Assembly (NCBI GenBank): GCA_025359785.1
Contig: JANYET010000045.1
Coordinates: forward strand, 50,682 to 114,681
DNA: 64,000 bases
Source of the DNA: Alphaproteobacteria bacterium
GTDB lineage: Bacteria; Pseudomonadota; Alphaproteobacteria; Caulobacterales; Caulobacteraceae
Reading direction: 5' to 3'
Made by a program: the position numbers and the translations under genes
Notes under the pieces: generated by a model
Databases searched by the model: none
What the model saw: only the letters and a program-made list of their open reading frames with translations
Told to the model about the DNA's origin: nothing
Shown here: positions 8,724 through 19,064 of the stretch, in pieces
How the letters are laid out: each line of letters begins with the position of its first letter
How positions within the stretch are numbered: the first letter of the stretch is position 1

Positions 8724-8991
8724 CGACGCGGCTCCAGATTCCCGTTCATTCCGTTCCTCAATCCCCAAGCGGCGTTGCGCGCCGCCTCATCGACCTTGCC
8801 GCACTGACACCCCGCGCGCGGCGGTAATCAAGCAGCGTACGGTTCCGGCGCCGTTACGCATCGGTTACAGCGCCGAATTGTGCGGTTCGCCGAGCGGAAA
8901 GATCAATCCCACCGGCCCTCGCGCGGTTCCTGTTTCCGATTTCACCGACGCCCAGGTCGGCGCGCAACCTGCGGTAACCTGCTGCAGCCAG

Positions 8992-9020
8992 AAAAAAGGG
9001 GGGCGAAACGCCCCCCTTTT
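8992..9020 (-). terminator. Strong intrinsic terminator
   Basis: A GGGGGGCG / CGCCCCCC stem with a 3-base loop, extended by A/T pairs on both sides so that each strand ends in a T run. On the minus strand it ends in six Ts, 20 bases after the DUF6152-like stop codon at 9041. It separates that gene from the membrane-protein pair, so the pair probably has its own promoter in 8724-8990. Confidence 0.9.
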
Positions 9021-9040
9021 GAATTCCGTTGCGATACCGG

Positions 9041-9499
9041 TCAGGGCATCTCGGCCTTGTCGGAGCCGTCCTTCGGCGCGCCGGTGCCGGACGAGCCCAT
9101 GAACAGCTTGCGGCCGTCCGGGAAGGTCACGTCGCGGCCGTTGGCCTTGCAGATCGGGGTGCAGGCCTTGTCCTTCGACTGGTAGCCGCGGACCACGATC
9201 TCGGTGCCGACCTTCAGAGAGTTCCGGTCGATGCCGGCGCGGAGCAGGGTGTTGGGCGTGCCGCCCTCGACCATCCACTCGACCTGAGCGAAGTCGGCGT
9301 TGGTGTTCTGGACGTGAACCCAGGCATGCGGGTTGATCCACTCGACCTTGACGACCTTGCCGCGGAGCAGCACGGGCGACTTGCCGTCAAATTCGGCGGC
9401 GAAGGCGTGGTGGGCCACAGCCTGGGTCACGCCGATGGCGGCGGCGGCCAGGAGGCCGGCGGAAATGGCGGCGGGAACAATGAAACGGCGGAAATTCAT
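9041..9499 (-). CDS. Secreted DUF6152-like protein
   Basis: 152 aa. A signal peptide ending near AVAHHAFA is followed by the family block HHAFAAEFDGKSPVLLRGKVVKVEWINPHAWVHV, which I recognise as DUF6152 (small periplasmic beta-rich domain, probably OB-like, function unknown). A C-terminal CTPICKANGRD pair of Cys could form a disulfide. It follows the secreted protein at 9588-10496 after 88 bases that contain a hairpin, and ends at a strong terminator. Such proteins often occur beside DUF6644-like membrane proteins, as here. Confidence 0.82.
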   Translation of the reverse strand: MNFRRFIVPAAISAGLLAAAAIGVTQAVAHHAFAAEFDGKSPVLLRGKVVKVEWINPHAWVHVQNTNADFAQVEWMVEGGTPNTLLRAGIDRNSLKVGTEIVVRGYQSKDKACTPICKANGRDVTFPDGRKLFMGSSGTGAPKDGSDKAEMP

Positions 9500-9539
9500 T
9501 TGGGCGTCTCCAGCGGAGGAATGCTGATCTCTTACATCG

Positions 9540-9568
9540 TCCGGCGCCGCCTCAGAGACGGCGCCGGA
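9540..9568. other. Intergenic hairpin without T tract
   Basis: A perfect 10-bp stem (TCCGGCGCCG / CGGCGCCGGA) with a 9-base loop between the secreted-protein gene (stop 9588) and the DUF6152-like gene (start 9499). Neither strand has a T run after it, so it is more likely a 3'-protecting or processing structure than a terminator. Confidence 0.5.
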
Positions 9569-9587
9569 TGACAGGGCGGGTTTGATC

Positions 9588-10496
9588 CTACTTCAGAGGT
9601 TCTTTCCGAAGGTGACCGTACATCAATTCTTCGACGAATTCGACGCACTTGAACTGCTGCAGGCGGGCGTCGTCGCCGACGTGCTTGTAGAGGTTCATGC
9701 TCATCTTCCAGGGACGGGTGAACGTCGCCGGATCCTCGATCATCGCCTCATAGCGCATGACGCCGGGGCCGGTCGGCGTCCAGCGCTCGGTGACCTTCAG
9801 GTCGCCGGAGTGGAAGTTGCCGGCGCGGTCGAACCACGTCGAGTCCAGCATGCCGGTGACCACGACCACGAGGGTGTCGCCCTCCCAGTGCGCCACCGAC
9901 TGTCCCATCCAGCTGTCGACCGGCGCCGGGCCCGGATCCTTGAACTGCAGGTTGCGCACCGCGCCCGCGTATTCATAGGCGATCAGGGTCGCGCTCTCGG
10001 ATTGGAAGATCTGGAACGGCAGGGCCATGTAGTTGGCGCGCGGCACGCCAGGCAGGTAGCACTTGATCTCCGGATCCTTGTGAATCCAGTCAGCCTTGTT
10101 GGCGTCGCGCTGCTTCAGGGCTTCGGGCGTGTAGGGGATCGCGCCGCCTTCGACGACGCCGAGGCCGGCGGGAACCGATCCCACCGCGCCCAGCGCCAGC
10201 ACGTCCTTTGCCGGCACCGGCACGACCGGGCCCGGGCGCATCTGCAGCGCCGCGCTCGAGGCGTGAGGTTCGATATTGTAGTTGGCGGTGTTCATCACCT
10301 GCCAGACGCCGTTCAGGTCGGGATGCTTTCCGTCCGGGCCGCGCGGCGCGCGATAGGCCGCCATCGCGCCCTTGGTCGGCATCTTGGCCGCCGGAGCCGC
10401 CTTGGTGGTGGTTGTCGTGGTGGTCGTGACAGCCGCCTGAGCCTGGCTGCCGACCACCGCGCCGGCCAAGGCCAGCGCCACTAGAGTCCTGATCAT
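9588..10496 (-). CDS. Secreted protein of unknown function
   Basis: 302 aa. A signal peptide (MIRTLVALALAGAVVGSQAQA) is followed by a run of Thr residues (about 8) and a soluble domain with the recurrent phrases DLNGVWQVMNTANYNI, YLPGVPRANYMALPFQIFQS and AHWEGDTLVVVVTGM. Similar phrases occur in uncharacterised periplasmic proteins of Caulobacterales and sphingomonads, often beside DUF6152 genes. GGGGAG precedes ATG 10496 by about 8 bases. It is probably the first gene of a transcript that includes the DUF6152-like gene. Confidence 0.75.
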   Translation of the reverse strand: MIRTLVALALAGAVVGSQAQAAVTTTTTTTTKAAPAAKMPTKGAMAAYRAPRGPDGKHPDLNGVWQVMNTANYNIEPHASSAALQMRPGPVVPVPAKDVLALGAVGSVPAGLGVVEGGAIPYTPEALKQRDANKADWIHKDPEIKCYLPGVPRANYMALPFQIFQSESATLIAYEYAGAVRNLQFKDPGPAPVDSWMGQSVAHWEGDTLVVVVTGMLDSTWFDRAGNFHSGDLKVTERWTPTGPGVMRYEAMIEDPATFTRPWKMSMNLYKHVGDDARLQQFKCVEFVEELMYGHLRKEPLK

Positions 10497-10624
10497 CGTT
10501 CGCTCCCCAATACTCCGCCCCACATTCGCGGAGTCGTCTTTCGCAAATTTCTACCGGACGTTTCGCCTTAGCGCCAGCCGCCCTTGGTTTTGACATTCCT
10601 GCGTCGAGCGACTAGCGCCGTCAC

Positions 10625-11251
10625 ATGGCGCTCCGTCACCTCTTCGCGACTCCGGTTTATGAGGCTTCCCTTAGCACAGACCGCAAGTTCGAAAATTTCA
10701 GGGCCGAATTGGAAGCCGCCTGCCGGATGCTGGCGGACGAGGATACCGCCGGCCGCGCCTGGTGCAGGGCCAGCGGCTACGGCGGCTACACCTCTTACGC
10801 CTCGCTGGACGACCTGCCGACCCGGGCCAGCGTCTTCGGCGAGCTGAAGACCAAGCTCGACAGGCACGCCGCAACTTTCACCAAGGACCTGGATTTCGAC
10901 CTCGGCCGCGGGCGGCTGAAGCTCGACAGCCTGTGGGTCAATGTCCTGAAGCCCGGCGCCGCCCACTCCGGCCACATCCACCCGCACAGCGTGCTGTCCG
11001 GCACGGTCTATGTGGCGACGCCGCCGGGCGCGAGCGCGCTGAAACTCGAAGACCCGCGCCTGCCGCTGATGATGGCCGCCCCGCCCCGGCGCGCCGACGC
11101 CCCGGAAGCCGCGCGGTGCTTCGTCTACCTGACGCCGGAACCCGGCACGGTGCTGATGTGGGAAAGCTGGCTGCGCCACGAGGTGCCGGCCAACCGCGCC
11201 AAGGCCGAGCGCATCTCAATCAGCTTCAACTACGGCTGGCGCGGCGGCTGA
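10625..11251 (+). CDS. Putative 2OG-Fe(II) oxygenase (TIGR02466-like)
   Basis: 208 aa. The C-terminal double-stranded beta-helix carries the metal motif in SGHIHPHSVLSGTVYV, the distal His in WESWLRHEVPAN and the 2-oxoglutarate-binding Arg in RISISFNYGW. The N-terminus LFATPVYEASL is typical of this group. It is probably a cytoplasmic hydroxylase with unknown substrate. It is divergent from the secreted-protein gene at 9588-10496. Confidence 0.85.
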   Translation: MALRHLFATPVYEASLSTDRKFENFRAELEAACRMLADEDTAGRAWCRASGYGGYTSYASLDDLPTRASVFGELKTKLDRHAATFTKDLDFDLGRGRLKLDSLWVNVLKPGAAHSGHIHPHSVLSGTVYVATPPGASALKLEDPRLPLMMAAPPRRADAPEAARCFVYLTPEPGTVLMWESWLRHEVPANRAKAERISISFNYGWRGG

Positions 11252-11346
11252 AACTTAAACAGAGCCTCCAATCCAGCGAATTCAGAGGCCAGACTACGAT
11301 CGGCTTTGCCCCGAAACACCTTGAGCTTCGGTCTCGATTTGTCGCC

Positions 11347-11466
11347 TCATGCCCCTTCATCGCTATCATCAACGTGTTTCAGGCGCTCGACGGCGCGGAT
11401 GCTGACGGCTTCGGTGAGAAGAGAGATGACTTCGACTTGCCGGTCGAAGGGGAGAATATTCGCCAT
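11347..11466 (-). pseudogene. N-terminal fragment of an IS1-like transposase
   Basis: An open stretch of about 39 codons begins MANILPFDRQVEVISLL and continues TEAVSIRAVERLKHV. This matches the N-terminal helix-turn-helix of IS1-type transposases common in alphaproteobacteria, where the next residues would be roughly HRDTIMRLG. Here the similarity stops after about 30 residues and the frame closes at 11347. No catalytic domain or clear terminal inverted repeats were found nearby. The identification rests on memory of the family, so it is moderate. Confidence 0.5.
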
Positions 11467-11626
11467 GGGGCCAATCCATGTTGTGGCCCGGTTCGGCTTT
11501 GAGCGCTGGGGTTGTAACCGGGGACCACTATCGACATATTGCCGTAGAGGTTCTTCGCTCGGGGGCCAAATCCCGGGGGTTGAACTTGGGGCCAAGAGCG
11601 GTTGCCGCCGCCTTCGGTCCGATTCG

Positions 11627-11701
11627 TGGATGGGGGCCCCGGATTCGGACCGGGATTACCGCAGCTGTAAACAGGGCGTCCTACCGTTAGACGAGCCCCC
11701 A
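11627..11701 (-). tRNA. Degenerate tRNA-like gene (loop would read UAC)
   Basis: The minus strand folds with a perfect 7-bp acceptor stem (TGGGGGC / GCCCCCA), D-arm GTCT-AACGGTA-GGAC, T-stem CCCGG / CCGGG and a CCA end. The anticodon stem CCCTG / CTGCG has two mismatches (C-C and T-T), the loop is TTTACAG, and the T-loop is TCCGAAT with C in place of the nearly invariant T55. Position 73 is T. It is probably a decayed tRNA or an attachment-site copy rather than a working Val tRNA. Confidence 0.55.
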
Positions 11702-11718
11702 CCACCTCCTCTTCTCCG

Positions 11719-11749
11719 GCCCGTCTGCGTGGTGCGCAGGCGGGCTTTT
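11719..11749 (+). terminator. Intrinsic terminator, plus strand
   Basis: An 11-bp stem (GCCCGTCTGCG / CGCAGGCGGGC, one wobble) with a 5-base loop, followed by TTTT. It would stop any transcription entering the toxin-antitoxin operon from the left. Just beyond the 5' end of the tRNA-like sequence. Confidence 0.75.
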
Positions 11750-11771
11750 CGTTGAGTCGATGCCCTAATAT

Positions 11772-11783
11772 CGCAAATTTGCG
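11772..11783. promoter_or_regulatory. Palindromic operator candidate for the toxin-antitoxin operon
   Basis: A perfect 12-base palindrome CGCAAATTTGCG 51 bases before the toxin start. The half-site ATCGCAAA recurs at about 11814-11821. The antitoxin (12208-12708) has an XRE helix-turn-helix, and such proteins usually bind palindromes at their own promoter. A TTGAAA (11807) with 16 bases to TATACT (11829) is promoter-like, but its -10 touches the GTG start codon, so either the transcript is nearly leaderless or another promoter is used. Confidence 0.45.
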
Positions 11784-11834
11784 CTAGGTCTGCAAGACGA
11801 TTTTCCTTGAAAAATCGCAAAAAAGAGATATACT

Positions 11835-12233
11835 GTGCCGGTCTTATGGGCCTTCCGCCATTACGTTGACGCGAACGGCGATAGCCCGGTGAAGGACACG
11901 TATGATGGCGGCTCGGCGCAGCTCAGAGCGCGGTTCCAGTCGCGGATACGGACACTGGCGAGCCTGCCGCTCGACCAGTGGAATGAGAACTATCGAAAGT
12001 CGTTGAAGGGTGACTGCGCGGGTCTGGATGAACTGCGATTCCTGGCGGACAATGTTCAACAGCGTCCACTTGGATTTCGCTCGGGAGATGCAGAATTTAC
12101 ATTGCTCTATTGGGCGACTGAGAAGGGCGGGAGGTTCGTTCCTCTATCCGCCTGCGAGAAGGCCTTGGCAAACAAGTCGAAGATATTGCGTAACGGGAAG
12201 CTGAAACATGACCTTTGGTTTGTCCTCGAGTGA
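11835..12233 (+). CDS. Type II toxin, HigB / RelE-ParE family (Gp49-like)
   Basis: 132 aa. The sequence fits the phage Gp49-like branch of RelE/ParE toxins: RHYVDANGDSPVKDTYDGG at the N-terminus, the core DCAGLDELRFLADNVQQRPLGFRS and the strand AEFTLLYWATEKGGRFVP. Such toxins are usually mRNA endonucleases acting on translating ribosomes. GTG start at 11835. It overlaps the antitoxin gene by 26 bases, and the toxin-first order is that of HigBA loci. The upstream region is clearly AT-richer than the surrounding chromosome, which suggests acquisition. Confidence 0.85.
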   Translation: MPVLWAFRHYVDANGDSPVKDTYDGGSAQLRARFQSRIRTLASLPLDQWNENYRKSLKGDCAGLDELRFLADNVQQRPLGFRSGDAEFTLLYWATEKGGRFVPLSACEKALANKSKILRNGKLKHDLWFVLE

Positions 12234-12708
12234 GGAGCTTATCCGCCAGCTGAGCGACAAGGAGTTTCGCGACGAGTTTGTCGCCGACCAGGTCCGCTCG
12301 CGCATCGCATTGATGATCCGCGCGCTACGAGAGGAGAGAGGGCTGTCGCAGTCCGAGCTCGGTCGTTGCGCCGGAAAGCCCCAGAACGTCGTTTCTCGTC
12401 TTGAGAACCCCGACTATGGCAAGGAGTCACTTCAAACACTCCTTGAGATGGCGGCGGCCTTTGACCTGCCACTGCTGGTGGATATTCCCGAATGGGATGA
12501 TTGGCTTGAGCGAACCCGCCAAGTCGATAAGAGCATGCTTGCGAGAACTAGCTTTAACGCGGGCCTGTTCGTTCAGCAGGCCAAAGAAAACAAGGCGTCG
12601 TTGCTGAATGGGAAATTGACAAAACTGCGCGGCAACGGCCCCATAACCGGCTCAAATGGCGGCGAAAAAATTGTTGGAGATGGCAATCTTAGGCTCGTCG
12701 GAACTTGA
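12208..12708 (+). CDS. XRE-family antitoxin (HigA type)
   Basis: 166 aa. An XRE helix-turn-helix spans roughly residues 30-85 (IALMIRALREERGLSQSELG, CAGKPQNVVSRLENPDYGKE, LQTLLEMAAAFDLPLLV). The C-terminal 70 residues are polar, with GNGPITGSNGGEKIVGDG, and probably bind the toxin. It would neutralise the overlapping toxin and repress the operon. It ends in a TTGA overlap with the third gene, so all three are probably translated from one message. Confidence 0.85.
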   Translation: MTFGLSSSEELIRQLSDKEFRDEFVADQVRSRIALMIRALREERGLSQSELGRCAGKPQNVVSRLENPDYGKESLQTLLEMAAAFDLPLLVDIPEWDDWLERTRQVDKSMLARTSFNAGLFVQQAKENKASLLNGKLTKLRGNGPITGSNGGEKIVGDGNLRLVGT

Positions 12709-13187
12709 CTGATATCACGTGGCCTAGCCCCTTCGGATATACCGATTTCTGCGACGATATACGTCATGAAATCAATGGGAAGGTCACTCTGGTCGGAATA
12801 TACGCCGCTGAACTTAGCGTATATGGACAAGTTCCTGCGGTTATTCCGAAATTGATGCTAGCGATACATTATTTTGAGCGCCATGAGGAGGCGTCTACCC
12901 CACTGCAACTTCGTGTGTTCCTTCCGGATGATCCAGAGGATGCGCCATCTCAGTCCGTGGATATCCCGCCGCGCGAATACGCCGCGCTGCCCCCTACAGA
13001 CGAAGACCTGCGAGCGGCGATGAATTTCGCACTTCAGATATCGCCGCTGATTGTCACAAAGTCGGGATTGATCAAGGTCCGAATGGTGCGCGGGGACGAT
13101 ACAATTAGACTTGGCTCGCTTCGCGTTAAGCTGCTTACCGAAGCAGAGGCGATCGCCGCAGGACTGATCCAGGCCCCGGCAATTTAG
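12705..13187 (+). CDS. DUF6941-like protein, third gene of the toxin-antitoxin operon
   Basis: 160 aa, soluble, no signal. The start YTDFCDDIRHEINGKVTLVGIYAAEL is what I associate with DUF6941; the rest is beta-rich with a proline-rich middle. The function of the family is unknown. The TTG start at 12705 overlaps the antitoxin stop (TTGA), so it is translationally coupled to the toxin-antitoxin pair. It could be cargo, a modulator of the toxin, or a sensor. AT content is higher than in the flanking core genes. Confidence 0.7.
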   Translation: MTDITWPSPFGYTDFCDDIRHEINGKVTLVGIYAAELSVYGQVPAVIPKLMLAIHYFERHEEASTPLQLRVFLPDDPEDAPSQSVDIPPREYAALPPTDEDLRAAMNFALQISPLIVTKSGLIKVRMVRGDDTIRLGSLRVKLLTEAEAIAAGLIQAPAI

Positions 13188-13383
13188 GACACCTCAAGTC
13201 CGAACTTAGGACAATGGCGGTCAAAGACGGACAACACCAACCACCCGGGAGGCTCCAGAGCTTCCACGATGGTGACGGATTTCTTCGGCTTAGGCGGCGG
13301 CCGTCTGCTTGATATGACAGATGCGTTCGCGGATGACCCAAAACCGCCGGCGCAGCTCTTGCGGCTGGCGCGGCGGCTGAGAC

Positions 13384-13644
13384 CTATTTCGCCGGCTTGT
13401 CGGCGGCCTTGGGCCGGCGATTGAGGCTGGTCATGGTGTCCTGGGCGGCCTGTTGAGCCTTGTCCGCCTCTTCGCGGGTGACGCACACCCGTTCAACGAA
13501 GTGGCCGCCGGTGGGCTTTTCGTTGTGACAGACCTTCTCCGGCGGCTTGGCGGATTTGGCGGGCTCCACGACGGCGGCGGGCGCGGCCGGCCCCGGGTCG
13601 GCGGCGGCGGCCAGGACGACGGTCGAGAACAGAACAGCGAGCAC
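13384..13644 (-). CDS. Small secreted protein with paired cysteines
   Basis: 86 aa. A short signal (LAVLFSTVVLAAAA) precedes a proline/alanine linker and a conserved-looking core KVCHNEKPTGGHFVERVCVTREEADKAQQ, where the two Cys could pair. The tail is Lys/Pro-rich. No function known; I have the impression of small homologues in Caulobacterales. It stands alone between the toxin-antitoxin patch and rpoD. Confidence 0.65.
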   Translation of the reverse strand: MLAVLFSTVVLAAAADPGPAAPAAVVEPAKSAKPPEKVCHNEKPTGGHFVERVCVTREEADKAQQAAQDTMTSLNRRPKAADKPAK

Positions 13645-13715
13645 GGCGGCCTCCCCGAGGAATCGGGCCAGTTAAGGCGCGGGCTGACATCCCCGCAACC
13701 GCCATGCGACCCAAG

Positions 13716-13741
13716 AAAAAGGCCCGCCGGAGCGGGCCTTT
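13716..13741 (-). terminator. rpoD terminator
   Basis: Stem AAGGCCCGC / GCGGGCCTT with a 4-base loop, followed on the minus strand by a T run, 7 bases after the rpoD stop. Confidence 0.85.
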
Positions 13742-13747
13742 GACGTC

Positions 13748-15706
<1,959 letters not shown>

Positions 15707-16306
15707 GTCTCCGAAGTCGGCTGCCCATCCCTATGCGAGGACGGGGCCGAAAAGGGTTAATCGCGGTCGGACGGGATGAAGAGGCCGCAAATCTACGACC
15801 GCTCGTCCGCCCAAATCGTTCCAACATCTGGCAGCGTGCGTCAGTACGCCGCGCTCCATCTTCGGGCCACAGGACGCCGCCATACATCGCCCGCCCGAAG
15901 GTTTCCCCACGAGCGTCGGTGGCGTCGTCCTTAAGCCGCCGGCTCCAAAGGAGCCCGCGAAGAGGCGCGACCACTGGGATCACCACGCTACGAGGGAGGC
16001 ATCTCGATCTCTGACGAGGGGCGCGCCCGATAAATCGCGGCGGCCCGAATCGATACCTGTCACAGCGCGCTAAATCCGCACGGGGCCAGATGGCGTCGCA
16101 GGGGCGCGGAGTCAAGCTTGAGCGGTGTTCGGAGGAACACCGCGGCGCCAATCCACCCCGTATCGACGGCTCACGCGATTGAAATCCCGACGCAATTATA
16201 TCGCAGGCCGTTCGCGACTCGTCGTCCGACGGCACACAGCGCGCTCGCCTGCGTGACCCGAGGGGCCGTCGGGACTAGACTTGGCCGTCCCGGGAGGTCG
16301 CCATCG
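15707..16306. other. Intergenic region between rpoD and the molybdenum hydroxylase genes
   Basis: Six hundred bases between two divergent genes. The short open frames here lack ribosome sites and family resemblance, so I see no supported gene. It must hold the rpoD promoters on the minus strand and the promoter of the hydroxylase pair on the plus strand; no clear -35/-10 pair was identified. The first 150 bases next to rpoD are likely its leader. Confidence 0.6.
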
Positions 16307-16771
16307 ATGATCACGCTCACTGTTAACGGCAAACGCCATGACCTCGACGTGGAGGCCGATGCGCCGCTGCTGTGGGTGATCCGCGACGAGCTGGGGCTGA
16401 CCGGAACAAAGTTCGGCTGCGGCATCGCCCAGTGCGGCGCCTGCACCGTGCAGATCGATGGCAAGCCGGTGAAATCCTGCGTCACGCCGGTCAGCGCCGT
16501 GAAGGGCGCGGTTAAGACGATCGAGGGCCTGTCCACCGACCTGAAGAGCCCGGTCCAGCAGGCCTGGCTCGCCGAGGACGTGCCGCAGTGCGGCTACTGC
16601 CAGTCCGGCCAGATCATGGCCGCCGCGGCCCTGCTGCGGGACATCCCGAACCCGAGCGACGCCGATATCGACGCCAAGCTGACCAATATCTGTCGCTGCG
16701 GGACCTATCCGCGGATCCGCAAGGCGGTCCACAGGGCCGCGGCGGCGATGGCCAAGGGAGCCCGCGCATGA
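16307..16771 (+). CDS. (2Fe-2S)-binding subunit of a xanthine-dehydrogenase-family molybdenum hydroxylase (IorA-like)
   Basis: 154 aa. It carries both iron-sulfur sites of this family: a plant-ferredoxin type cluster ([16 protein letters not shown]) and a helical-domain cluster (CGYCQSG and ICRCGTY). Length and gene order match the alpha subunit of isoquinoline 1-oxidoreductase and related aldehyde oxidoreductases. It passes electrons from the molybdenum centre to an acceptor. GGGAGG stands about 10 bases before ATG 16307, so the longer upstream frame is rejected. ATGA overlap with the large subunit. Confidence 0.93.
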   Translation: MITLTVNGKRHDLDVEADAPLLWVIRDELGLTGTKFGCGIAQCGACTVQIDGKPVKSCVTPVSAVKGAVKTIEGLSTDLKSPVQQAWLAEDVPQCGYCQSGQIMAAAALLRDIPNPSDADIDAKLTNICRCGTYPRIRKAVHRAAAAMAKGARA

Positions 16772-18957
16772 CCGCCGTCATTCTCTCCCGCCGGGCCGTG
16801 GTGTTCTCCGGGCTCTCGGCGTCCGGCGCCCTGGTGATCGGCGTGCCGGCGGCGGTGGCGGCGGCCAACGCGAGGCTACAGCCGCCGCTGATGGCCGACG
16901 GAACCAACCCGGCCAAGGAGATGACCGCCTTCCTGGTCATCGAGCCGGACAACACCGTCACCGTGCGCGTGCCGCACGCCGAGATGGGCCAGGGCACCTC
17001 GACGGCGCTGGCCATGCTGGTCGCCGAGGAGCTGGAGTGCGACTGGGCCAAGGTGCGCGTCGAATACGGCTCGGCCAACCGCAACGCGCGGGCCGGCGGC
17101 AAGCTCTACGACTCCATGCAGACCGTGGGCTCGCGCGGCGTGCGCACCTCGGTGACCATGATGCAGCAGGCCGGGGCCAGCGCCCGCGAGCGCCTCAAGG
17201 TGGCCGCCGCCGACCGCTGGAAGATCGATCCGGCCGACTGCACCGTCGCCTCGGGCAAATGCCTGCACAAGGCCTCCAACCGGAGCCTGGACTATGGCGC
17301 GCTCGCCGCCTCGGCCGCCGCCGTGCAGCTCACCGCCGAGCCGGCGATCAAGACGCCCGACCAGTATCGCCTGGTCGGCAAGTGGACCGCGCGGCTCGAC
17401 ACGCCCGCCAAGCTCGACGGCTCGGCCAAGTTCGGGATCGATGCTCAGGTTCCGGGAATGGTCTACGCGGCCGCATGGTCGGCGCCTGTCTATGGCGGGA
17501 CGCTGACGTCGGTGGACGAGGCGGGTCTGGCGGCGATCCGCGGGATCATCGCCGTCGTGAAGCTGAAGGACGCCGTCGTGGTCGTGGCGGACCGCTACTG
17601 GCGCGCCAAGAAGGGCCTCGACGCGCTGAAGATCGCGTGGGACGCCGCCGGCCATGGCGGGGTCGACAGCGCGCAGCTGAACCGCGGCTATCTCGAGGCG
17701 CTCGATAGGCCGATGTTCACCGCCGAGAAGAAGGGCGACCCCGACGCCGCCCTGGCCGCCCCCGGCGCCAAGCTGGTGGAGGCGACCTATGAGGCGCCCT
17801 TCCTGTCGCACGCCCCCATGGAGCCGATGAACTGCACGGTGGCGCTCGCCCCCGACCGCATCGACGTCTGGATTTCCACCCAGGCGCCCATGGCGGTGCT
17901 GCAGCAGGCGGCCAAGGAGGTGGGCCTCAAACCGGAGCAGGTCTACGTCCACAACGCCTATGTCGGCGGCGGATTTGGCCGGCGCGGAGGGGGGCGTGTG
18001 GAAGAACTGACCCAGGCCATCGCCGTCGCGAGGCAGGTGAACAGACCGGTCAAGCTGATATGGTCGCGTGAGCAGGACATCCGGCGCGATCCCTATCGTC
18101 CTCAGGCCGCCGTGCGCTTCCGTACCGCGCTCGACGCCGCCGGCAAGCCCCAGACGCTGCAGGCCCGTATCGCGGTCGGATCGCTGCTGCGCGGCGGCAA
18201 CGGCCCGCAGGAGGTCCAGGCCAGCGAGCCCATGGCCACCGAGTGCATCCAGAACAGCTTCTACGCCTTTCCCGCGCGGGACATCGGCGTCCTGCTGAAG
18301 AACAGCCACGTGCCCGTCTCGTTCTGGCGGGGCGTCGGCTCCTCACAGAACGGCTTTTTCATGGAAAGCTTCATGGACGAGGTCGCTCACGCCGCCGGCC
18401 AGGATCCCTACCAGTACCGCCGCGCCCTGCTCGCGAACCGGCCCGACGCGCTGGGCGTCATCGACGCGCTCGCCAAGCACTCGGATTGGGGCCAGCCCCT
18501 GCCCAAGGGGCGCGGGCGCGGCATCGCCATCATCGAGGCCTATGGCAGCGTCTCGGGGCAGGTGGTCGAGGTCACGGTCTCCAAGGAGGGCAAGCTGAAG
18601 GTCGACCGCGTCACCTGCGTGCTCGACCCGTACCATGTCGCGAACCCCAACACGGTGGAACAGCAGATGGAGGGCGCGGTGATCATGGGCCTCACCGCCG
18701 CGCAGTGGGGCGAGATCACCATCAAGGATGGCGCTCCGGTGGAGACCAACTTCCACAACTACCGCATGGCCAAGATGGTCGAGACACCGCCACGCATCGA
18801 CGTTCATCTGGCGCCCAGCGGCGGCCCGCGATGGGGCGGGGTCGGCGAACCGGGCCTGGGCCCCTTCGCGCCGGCGCTGGCGAACGCCGTATTCGCGGCC
18901 TGCGGCGTGCGGGTGCGGCGGCTGCCCTTCAAGACCGCGGACTTGCGCTGGACCTGA
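16768..18957 (+). CDS. Molybdopterin-binding large subunit (IorB-like aldehyde/isoquinoline oxidoreductase)
   Basis: 729 aa. A twin-arginine-like leader ([20 protein letters not shown]) suggests export of the folded complex. The molybdenum-cofactor domain has [24 protein letters not shown], the glycine loop [12 protein letters not shown] near residue 400, [21 protein letters not shown] and a C-terminal [15 protein letters not shown] with the expected catalytic Glu. It hydroxylates an aldehyde or N-heterocycle using water. Together with the 2Fe-2S subunit it forms a two-subunit enzyme without an FAD subunit, so the acceptor is probably a cytochrome. Confidence 0.93.
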   Translation: MTAVILSRRAVVFSGLSASGALVIGVPAAVAAANARLQPPLMADGTNPAKEMTAFLVIEPDNTVTVRVPHAEMGQGTSTALAMLVAEELECDWAKVRVEYGSANRNARAGGKLYDSMQTVGSRGVRTSVTMMQQAGASARERLKVAAADRWKIDPADCTVASGKCLHKASNRSLDYGALAASAAAVQLTAEPAIKTPDQYRLVGKWTARLDTPAKLDGSAKFGIDAQVPGMVYAAAWSAPVYGGTLTSVDEAGLAAIRGIIAVVKLKDAVVVVADRYWRAKKGLDALKIAWDAAGHGGVDSAQLNRGYLEALDRPMFTAEKKGDPDAALAAPGAKLVEATYEAPFLSHAPMEPMNCTVALAPDRIDVWISTQAPMAVLQQAAKEVGLKPEQVYVHNAYVGGGFGRRGGGRVEELTQAIAVARQVNRPVKLIWSREQDIRRDPYRPQAAVRFRTALDAAGKPQTLQARIAVGSLLRGGNGPQEVQASEPMATECIQNSFYAFPARDIGVLLKNSHVPVSFWRGVGSSQNGFFMESFMDEVAHAAGQDPYQYRRALLANRPDALGVIDALAKHSDWGQPLPKGRGRGIAIIEAYGSVSGQVVEVTVSKEGKLKVDRVTCVLDPYHVANPNTVEQQMEGAVIMGLTAAQWGEITIKDGAPVETNFHNYRMAKMVETPPRIDVHLAPSGGPRWGGVGEPGLGPFAPALANAVFAACGVRVRRLPFKTADLRWT

Positions 18958-19064
18958 GCCGTTTTCCCGGGGGCGCCAACGGGGGGCGCCAACGCCGCCG
19001 CCGGGAGGCCAACGGGGGCGCTCGGCGCTTGCCGCGCGGGGCAATGCCCGCCAGGGTAGCGGTC

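Noticed and set aside
11627..11701. Functional tRNA-Val(UAC)
   Set aside because: Two anticodon-stem mismatches and the missing T55 make function doubtful; listed as a degenerate tRNA-like feature instead.
11627..11750. Piece of the two-part alphaproteobacterial tmRNA
   Set aside because: It has a complete D-arm and anticodon arm and no tag-coding segment or pseudoknots nearby.
13188..13383. Gene after the toxin-antitoxin operon
   Set aside because: Short frames on both strands have no ribosome site or family resemblance; treated as intergenic.
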